Below, one piece after another: positions 56,932 to 64,000 of a DNA stretch of 64,000 nt. The translations under genes were made by a program, and so were the position numbers. The DNA comes from Craterostigma plantagineum (Eukaryota; Streptophyta; Magnoliopsida; Lamiales; Linderniaceae). Location: positions 7,192,001-7,256,000 of the forward strand of contig JAPQWV010000001.1 in NCBI GenBank assembly GCA_027422505.1, given 5' to 3'. A model generated the notes under the pieces. It was not told the origin of the DNA. It saw only the letters and a list, made by a program, of their open reading frames with translations, and ran no database searches. How positions within the stretch are numbered: the stretch's first letter is position 1; each line of letters opens with the position of its first letter.

Positions 56932-58613
56932 TGATCGAGCGGATCGAGTAATAAATTAAAACGAATATTACGAACTATTATACGCTCAATAGGCAAGTGT
57001 ACCTATCGATAGTAGTACAGAAACGGTAAGTATTCGAGTATCGAACCAAAGGAACTATCTACTTTAAAAAAACCGTCGTTTAAATATCCTAGTAAATATT
57101 TTTGGTTTGAGACAAATATAAAGAACGATAAACTAAATAAACAATAAAAACAAAAATAAAAATCTGATAAAACAGCTATAACGGGTTGGAACGACTTTAT
57201 AAAAGCAAAGTATTTGAGACTTCGAATCCCCCTAGCTCGATTGAACGGCAAACAAGCTATCTATTTTAGCTATCTATTAGACCGTGCAGATTCCTATAAC
57301 ATGCGTACGAGTCTCTATAGCTGACGAAACTGCGCCTTACTATAAAATAATCGTAAACAACTAATCTACGAATTAAGGAGCCGGGCAAGCTTCCCTAACT
57401 ACTTAACCGAAGACCTCATTAAAATACGATAAATCTCTCTATTAGATTTGACTCTAATCCGACGGGGTAGCTCAACCTATCTCTAGTGATGAATTTATTC
57501 CGCTCGTTTACGAGTGGTTTAATCGTTAGCCCCTCTCTCGAGCGTAACTTGCGATTACCCAAAAAAATATCTTGATCACATAGACATAATCAAATAATAA
57601 TATAATTCGTAAACGAGTCATAATAATAGCAAAACATAAATATTTCAAAATATAAGTTCGAATTCGCTAGGGTTCATCTAATCTCAAATACTACGGGATT
57701 TAGCTACTCATAGGATGAATTAAACACAACGAAGAACGATTATAACACAGAGAAAACATCGTATCTTCCCTGAAATTGGCCGAGCAGATTCTTATTCTTC
57801 GTTGAGGGAATTTATCGAACACCTTGTGAGCGAGCTTGGAACTTAGAGGAGTGTGCTTTGATGGCTTACCCTTTGCACTGCCGTGAGTTGCTTTCTTCAA
57901 CTATGTAAGTGACTTGACTTTTGGGTGTGTGGTAAGCAACAGACGTGAATGAAGTGTGGAGGCTTGAGGTTGTGTGCTTTAGATTGCATGGAGCAAACGA
58001 AGGTTCAACGAAGGTTTTCTGTCCCGTCGCCCTCCTTCCGCCTCCTGTGGTCGTCTATAAATAAGAGGACGTTGTATACTCGCTTTCTTGAGATACGACT
58101 GAAAGCATGCAAAGCTTTTTTTCCTCCTTTGCCTAACTTCTTGTTTAAAGGAAGAAATCATCTTTTTGTCTCGTTAATGTCTTCGACAAGTCTAGCTCCA
58201 AATTCTGAAAACACGCACCGTCGTACTCTTTATGTCTTCTTGAGCCGCATAAGTAGAGACAATTGTCCGAAGTTTCTTAATCTCCAAACAGAAAAGTAAT
58301 GCCACGTTCAATTGTCGAAGTAGACAACGTAAGTAATCCCACTGCAATAATTGTCTTCAATAATAGGTTTTAGATGGCTGATGTTTGGGCTTAATTTAAC
58401 TTGGGCCCAATTTGTTTTTGGGCTGATAATTGGCCTGACAATCCTCGATTCTGTTTTAAGTCCGAATATTCCCGATTGTAGTTCGTTTTCCAAATATCTG
58501 TCGAAAATAAAACAAAAACGTAGTACATATAATATTCCAGGGAAATTCAAATAAATAACAACCGAAATTACGCTTTTACGGGGTATAAAAAATGATATAA
58601 ATTTCATTTATCA
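56932..58613 (-). repeat. 3' LTR of the right-hand Athila element
   Basis: About 1.68 kb. On the minus strand it runs TGATAAATG...CTCGATCA, with TGAT...ATCA inverted ends. It starts right after the purine tract GTGTGGGGAGATT (58614-58626). Shares TATACCCCGTAAAAG with the other Athila LTR, and the internal CCTATGAGTAGCTAAATCCC stretch (about 57700) fits Athila U5. A TATTTATAG box lies near 58060. The far end is inferred from the inverted terminus; the partner LTR is outside the window. Confidence 0.7.
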
Positions 58614-60131
58614 AATCTCCCCACACTTAAGCGTTTGCTTGCCCTCAAGCAAAGAAATGCAAATGGCATATAAAAGGATAAAATCATGCAACGTATCAAT
58701 CAAGAACGAAATCACGTAGGAGATAATGCAAATAAAGTCGGAAGGCATATTCGAAATCACCGACTAACTTCACGATTTCCTTTAGCGATACCTATCGAAA
58801 TTCGAACCTCACAAAGATTCACTCAAATCACTCAGTGTATAGGTTAAAATGTCTATGAACTCTCTCGGGCCATGCACTAATCTAATCTCTACCATAAGCT
58901 TGCAAATGATTCGTAAATCTACCACTTTCAATGCTCAAGCGTGAATCGGAAGGTCTTTATCGGGTTATAATATGGCTATGATATGTAAGATATGTAAGGA
59001 ATAAGCATAAAAAGGATATAAGCTGTAGTCGTGTCAGAATCATGCCATCATCTCGAATGCGCCAACATTCGTCGTTCTTTTTTTTCTCTTTTTTTTTTTC
59101 ACCAAGCCCTTCTTCTTTCGACTTCTCGATCTATGAAATAGATAATACGCTTTTGAGAGCGAAAGATTATCGGAGGAAGGGTTCTTAGTCAAAATATATA
59201 TTTTTTTTCTTTTCTTTTTTTCTACTTTTCTTTTTCTATTTTTTTTTCCTTTTTTTTTCGACGCTCAGCTCGAAAAGTTAGCACGTGTTGCGCTTCTTAA
59301 ATCCTGCATTCAACCTCCACTTCTACTATCGCTCCGATGGGTTTATGTCTGAAGGCTTAATCAGGTCGGCAATTTATAATCCGGTTTCAAATAAAAGGCT
59401 CAGGCTCAAAGTGGCTAACTACGGGGGCCAGTCGTGGTTGGATACTTTGGCTATGGACTAAATTCCTAATGCCTTCCTCATTTTCACGCAATCACACTTT
59501 AAGTAGTTTCAAAACGTAATACACAAGCAAGTTCTGAAGAGAAATAAACTAAGCATGATTCACACAACCAAAGAAATGAGCAAAAAGCTCGTAGGCTCAA
59601 AAATCTCACAAAAATAGGGTTATGTGTACGAATCTCTCAAGTATCGCCAAGTTCATCATGTAAGAAAGACGTAGACTACGCATATGTATCCTAATTACTC
59701 ACACAATTTCTAACATAAAGTCATCCCTTCATGATAAGAAACATAATTTTCGAAAAAAACATTTTATGCCAAATTTTCGAAAAAATTTGTACCAAAAATC
59801 AAGACATGCATATATATAACATGTTCGCATCGATTTCGCAGAAATTCCCCTCCCCACACTTAAGATTTACGTTGTCCTCAACGTAACAATTATGTAACAC
59901 AAAGAAGAGGAAATTAATAGATAAGCAAACTTCCCTGAATAGTCCGGTGTGCATGTTTTGTACGGCTCCTCCCCACACTTGAGATCTTGAATTCCCTGCG
60001 ATCGTTGAAAGACAAAATCATAAAAACTAAAAATGCGCATAGAAATAAAGTAAAAACATAGGATAGGCTTGGGGTGCCTCCCAAGTAGCGCTTTCTTTAA
60101 TGTCTTTTAGCTAGACATAGTTCGGTTGTTT
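58614..60131 (-). other. Athila noncoding 3' region with repeated polypurine modules
   Basis: Three copies of a module that reads CTTAAGTGTGGGGAG (or CTCAAG...) on the minus strand, at about 58616-58630, 59851-59866 and 59970-59985; the first touches the LTR. A purine-rich tract (pyrimidine on the plus strand) covers about 59078-59260. Just after pol lies AGCGCTACTTGGGAGGCA (60074-60092), shared with the other Athila element. Confidence 0.7.
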
Positions 60132-63100
60132 TTAGCTCCGGGTGGTATCGAGGAGGTGGATGGTTTCTTTTTCGAGCGGCTCGATGTTACCGCCATAGTA
60201 ATGCTTCAGTCGGTGTCCGTTCACCTTGAACGTCCCTCGTTCTGGGTGAGTGATCTCGACTGTGCCGTATGGAAATACTCGAGTTACCTTGAAGGGACCA
60301 GACCATCGTGACTTCAACTTGCCTGGAAATAGGCGTAGTCGAGAGTTGTATAGCAAGACTAAGTCGCCCTCTTGGAATTCCCGCTTTATGATTTTTCGAT
60401 CATGATATTGTTTTGTACGCTCCTTGTAGAGGCGGGTATTCTCGTAAGCCATTTGGCGCCACTCGTCGAGTTCGTTGATCTGCAAGTTCCTCTTTTCTCC
60501 TGCGAGATTCAAATCAAAATTTAATTTCTTTAGAGCCCAATATGCTTTATGTTCGAGCTCGACGGGTAAATGACAAGATTTTCCATAAACGAGGCGATAA
60601 GGTGTGGATCCTATAGGCGTCTTATAGGCTGTCCTATAGGCCCACAATGCGTCGTTCAGCTTGTTCGACCAATCCTTTCGGTGGTGCTCGACGGTTTTCT
60701 CTAAAATTCGCTTCAGTTCCCGATTCACGACTTCCACTTGGCCGCTTGCTTGAGGGTGGTACGGAGTGGTAACACTATGCTTAACACCGTATTTCTCGAG
60801 TGTCCTAGAAAACTGAGTGTTACAAAAGTGAGTACCTTTATCGCTAATAATGCAACGAGGCGAACCAAATCGTGAAAACAACATTTTTAAGAATTTAACG
60901 ACAACCCTAGCATCATTAGTGGGCAGCGCTTGTGCCTCTACCCATTTAGAAACGTAATCAACCGCAACTAGGATATATCGATTTGTAAACGATGTAGGGA
61001 AAGGTCCCATGAAATCAATGCCCCAAACATCAAATACCTCGCACACTAAAATAAAATTTTGCGGCATTTCATTGCGCTTAGAGATATTACCTGTCCGTTG
61101 GCACCTATCGCACATGTCTACATACCTTTGAGCGTCCTTGAAGATTGAAGGCCAATAGAAACCACATTCGAGTACCTTATGGGCTGTTCGATTCCCCCCA
61201 TAGTGGCCTCCGGTCGGTCCGGTATGGCAATGGTCTAAGATCTTGATCGTCTCGGGAAATGACACGCATCGCCTGACCATCTTATCGGCACAAGTTCTAA
61301 ACAAGTATGGATCATCCCAAAAGTAATACTTCAAGTCCGAGAAGAATTTTTTCTTCTGTTGGCTTGAGTATTCCTTTGGTATGATCCTTGCCACGAGATA
61401 GTTAGCAATATCAGCATACCAAGGCATATCATCGTTTACCTCACGTAAAGCATAAAGATGCTCGTCAGGGAAGTGGTCCTTGATGCTATCCTCGTCCTTC
61501 TTTTCATAATGTGAGTCCTCCAATCTCGATAAGTGATCGGCTGCAAAATTTTCAGCCCCCTTTTGGTCTCGAATTTCCACGTCGAATTCTTGGAGTAGTA
61601 AGATCCATCGGATTAGTCTTGGCTTTGCATCGGGTTTGACGAGGAGGTGCTTGAGGGCCGAGTGATCCGTGTAGACAATGACCTTGGAAAGGATGAGGTA
61701 GGTGCGAAACTTGTCGAGTGCGAACACGACCGCAAGCAATTCTTTTTCAGTGGTAGTGTAATTTGCTTGTGCCTCGTTCAAAGTCTTGCTTGCGTAGTAT
61801 ATCGGCCGAAAGTGTTTGTCCCGTCGCTGCCCCAAAACTGCCCCTACTGCAAAATCACTTGCATCGCACATGAGTTCAAAAGGTAGACCCCAATCGGGAG
61901 CTACCATGATAGGAGCATTAATAAGCTTATCCTTAAGTATCGAAAATGCATGCATGCACTCGGATGTAAACTCATATGGCACATCTTTCTCAAGTAATCG
62001 GGTCAAAGGTCTAGCAATTTTAGAGAAGTCCTTAATAAATCTACGATAAAAACCCGCATGTCCTAGGAAACTTCTAATTGCTTTTACTGACGAGGGTGGG
62101 GGTAAACGCTCGATAGTCTCAATTTTAGCCCTATCTACCTCAATCCCCCTAGACGAAATCATATGACCTAGCACGATTCCCTCTCTCACCATAAAATGGC
62201 ATTTCTCCCAATTCAACACAAGATTGGTGTCCTCGCATCGCTTAAGCACAGCCTTAAGGTTAGAGAGACATACCTCAAACGTGTTACCAAGAACTGAGAA
62301 ATCATCCATAAATACCTCCATTATGTCTCCTACTAGTTTGTCGAAGATGGCCATCATACACCGCTGAAAAGTAGCCGGAGCGTTGCATAGTCCAAAAGGC
62401 ATCCGTCGGTATGCGAATGTCCCGAACGGGCATGTAAAGGTAGTCTTTTCTTGATCCTCGGGCACAATGGGAATCTGCAAATATCCTGAAAGACCATCAA
62501 GAAAGCAATAAAAATCATGACCCGATAAACGTTCAAGCATTTGATCAATAAAGGGTAAAGGGAAATGATCCTTTCGTATCGCATCGTTTAACTTGCGATA
62601 GTCGATGCAAACGCGCCACCCCGTGACGGTTCTCGTCGGAATTAACTCATTCTTCTCATTGGGCACTACAGTTATTCCTCCCTTCTTAGGTACCACTTGA
62701 ACTGGGCTCACCCACTTGCTATCCGAGATCGGATATATAACACCCGCATCGAGCAACTTAATCACCTCGGCCTTCACGACTTCTTTCATGTTTGGATTCA
62801 ATCGCCTTTGGGGTTGCACCACCGGTTTGTACTCATCCTCCATGAGGATCTTATGCATGCAAAAGCTTGGGCTAATTCCTCGAATGTCTGAGATCTTCCA
62901 TGCAAGCGCCTTTTTGTGTTCTTTTAGTACGTCCAAGAGCATGCTTTTCTGCTCCTCTTCTAGATCTGCGGCCACGATGACGGGTAACTTCGAATTTTCT
63001 CCTAAGAATGCATACTCCAAGTGATCGGGTAGTTGCTTGAGTTCGACCGTCGGTGGTTCCTCGATTGAGCTTTTCTCCCTTTCTTCTTCGTTGCTCGTCT

Positions 63101-64000
63101 TTACCTTGACGAGTTGCTCGTCCTTGATGTTGTTGTCTTCATTTATGTGAACGTCCATCGTTAAGGCAACCTCGGGTTCTTCAAATTCTTCCATTAAAGA
63201 GAGTGAGTCGGCTTGTGAGAGTCCCTGCAAAGTTAGGAAGTTATCCCAATTAATAATATCCATGTAATAGCATTTATCATCGAGCTCTTCGGTGTTACTC
63301 ATCGACTCTGTCATATCAAAGGTCACTTTCTCGCTATCTATAGTCAACGTCAGTGTTCCATTACGAACGTCGACCATCGTTCCCCCGGTAGCGAGAAATG
63401 GTCTACCTAAAATAAGGGGAATATTCTCATCCTCCTCCATGTCAAGAATAACAAAATCAGCGGGGATTATAAATTTATCAACTTTTACGAGTACATCCTC
63501 AATGATACCCCTAGGATACTTGATAGATCTATCGGCTAACTGAATACTCATTCTAGTGGGTTTGGGCTCACCTAAACCTAGTCTTTTGAACATAGAATAA
63601 GGCATTAGATTTATACTAGCACCTAGATCGGCCAATGCCTTATGAACAACTAAATCTCCTATAAGACAAGGTATAGTAAAACTCCCTGGATCCTTAAGCT
63701 TCTTCGGAATCTTGCATTGGAGAATGGCCGAGCATTCCCCTCGAAGGCAAACGGTGGAGATATCTTCGAGTTTGCGCTTGTTCGTTACCAAGTCCTTGAC
63801 GAATTTCGCCCAACGCGGCATCTGTGCAAGAGCCTCGACAAGTGGTAAGTTAATATGTAATGCTTTGAAAATGGAGAGAAATTTACCGAACTGATCGTCT
63901 ACTATCTCCTTCTTGAGTCTGGCTGGGTACGGGACCTTTGGTTGGTACGCCTTAATAGTCGGTTTGACTTCATCCTCCTTGTTGGCCTTCTCGTCCTCGA
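60132..64000 (-). CDS. Athila-type Ty3/gypsy pol (protease, RT, RNase H, integrase), open, runs off window
   Basis: A continuous frame enters at the right edge (about 60 codons, [20 protein letters not shown]..., are upstream of the ATG at 63821) and stops at 60132. Counting from 63821: protease-like region with [17 protein letters not shown] (about 63-79); RT with [26 protein letters not shown] (about 405), [12 protein letters not shown] and FMDDFSVLG (about 503); RNase H with [16 protein letters not shown] (about 640) and [10 protein letters not shown]; integrase zinc finger [13 protein letters not shown]...CDRCQRTG, then [10 protein letters not shown] (about 935), [10 protein letters not shown] and [16 protein letters not shown] (about 1030); and a C-terminal [18 protein letters not shown] region. 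No chromodomain is seen. All catalytic motifs look intact. Gag lies to the right, outside the window. Confidence 0.93.
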   Translation of the reverse strand, partial: EDEKANKEDEVKPTIKAYQPKVPYPARLKKEIVDDQFGKFLSIFKALHINLPLVEALAQMPRWAKFVKDLVTNKRKLEDISTVCLRGECSAILQCKIPKKLKDPGSFTIPCLIGDLVVHKALADLGASINLMPYSMFKRLGLGEPKPTRMSIQLADRSIKYPRGIIEDVLVKVDKFIIPADFVILDMEEDENIPLILGRPFLATGGTMVDVRNGTLTLTIDSEKVTFDMTESMSNTEELDDKCYYMDIINWDNFLTLQGLSQADSLSLMEEFEEPEVALTMDVHINEDNNIKDEQLVKVKTSNEEEREKSSIEEPPTVELKQLPDHLEYAFLGENSKLPVIVAADLEEEQKSMLLDVLKEHKKALAWKISDIRGISPSFCMHKILMEDEYKPVVQPQRRLNPNMKEVVKAEVIKLLDAGVIYPISDSKWVSPVQVVPKKGGITVVPNEKNELIPTRTVTGWRVCIDYRKLNDAIRKDHFPLPFIDQMLERLSGHDFYCFLDGLSGYLQIPIVPEDQEKTTFTCPFGTFAYRRMPFGLCNAPATFQRCMMAIFDKLVGDIMEVFMDDFSVLGNTFEVCLSNLKAVLKRCEDTNLVLNWEKCHFMVREGIVLGHMISSRGIEVDRAKIETIERLPPPSSVKAIRSFLGHAGFYRRFIKDFSKIARPLTRLLEKDVPYEFTSECMHAFSILKDKLINAPIMVAPDWGLPFELMCDASDFAVGAVLGQRRDKHFRPIYYASKTLNEAQANYTTTEKELLAVVFALDKFRTYLILSKVIVYTDHSALKHLLVKPDAKPRLIRWILLLQEFDVEIRDQKGAENFAADHLSRLEDSHYEKKDEDSIKDHFPDEHLYALREVNDDMPWYADIANYLVARIIPKEYSSQQKKKFFSDLKYYFWDDPYLFRTCADKMVRRCVSFPETIKILDHCHTGPTGGHYGGNRTAHKVLECGFYWPSIFKDAQRYVDMCDRCQRTGNISKRNEMPQNFILVCEVFDVWGIDFMGPFPTSFTNRYILVAVDYVSKWVEAQALPTNDARVVVKFLKMLFSRFGSPRCIISDKGTHFCNTQFSRTLEKYGVKHSVTTPYHPQASGQVEVVNRELKRILEKTVEHHRKDWSNKLNDALWAYRTAYKTPIGSTPYRLVYGKSCHLPVELEHKAYWALKKLNFDLNLAGEKRNLQINELDEWRQMAYENTRLYKERTKQYHDRKIIKREFQEGDLVLLYNSRLRLFPGKLKSRWSGPFKVTRVFPYGTVEITHPERGTFKVNGHRLKHYYGGNIEPLEKETIHLLDTTRS

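Noticed and set aside
1..64000. tRNA or rRNA genes
   Set aside because: No cloverleaf with A and B boxes or rRNA-like segment was recognised on reading; the TGGTATCAGAGC matches are retroelement primer sites.

Overview
The window is nuclear DNA of a flowering plant, most likely a eudicot. It holds short GT-AG introns in AT-rich DNA, plant-only families (a Dof zinc-finger factor, Athila and Tat Ty3/gypsy elements, Ty1/copia elements including a Sirevirus) and many MITEs. The species cannot be read from the sequence.

Only three ordinary host genes look complete or nearly so. (1) A CDCA7-like zinc-finger gene (4872-6754, minus, five exons, 396 aa). (2) A soluble epoxide hydrolase gene (27221-28540, plus, four exons, 325 aa). 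(3) A Dof transcription factor (55322-56164, plus), whose C-terminus looks frameshifted in a run of six A. Almost everything else is transposable elements and their debris.

Layout: 1-3670 is the 3' part of a Tat-type gypsy element on the plus strand, with an intron-containing gene in antisense between pol and the 3' LTR. It sits in an old copia remnant (3671-4397). After the CDCA7 gene come a miniature LTR element (TRIM, 7580-7909) and a decayed Athila element (8256 to about 15.6 kb). The Athila LTR is split by a PIF/Harbinger-type element (13257-14415) carrying an intronless BSD-domain gene copy. LINE pieces occupy 16.4-19.1 kb; the last is bounded by a 15-bp target duplication. From 21.0 to 26.2 kb four arrays of a GGGWCCC-centred motif with a period near 21 bp flank a DUF1985/ULP1-like gene and a DEK_C-like gene fragment. 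From 28.8 to 37.0 kb lie nested hAT-type MITEs, three with exact 8-bp target duplications, plus gypsy and copia fragments and one unclassified repeat.

37283-52667 is a nest of two copia elements. The outer one, on the minus strand, has unusual TA...TA LTR ends, a GCGTA duplication and no reverse transcriptase core. The inner one (39534-50566, plus) is an 11-kb Sirevirus with nearly identical LTRs, an AGAAC duplication, an open pol and a third ORF. The right edge (56932-64000) is an Athila element on the minus strand with an open pol frame running off the window.

Themes: polypurine-tract modules are repeated upstream of the 3' LTR in three elements; nested insertion can be read from exact target duplications; and non-autonomous DNA elements appear to carry pieces of host genes (BSD, ULP1/DUF1985, DEK_C).
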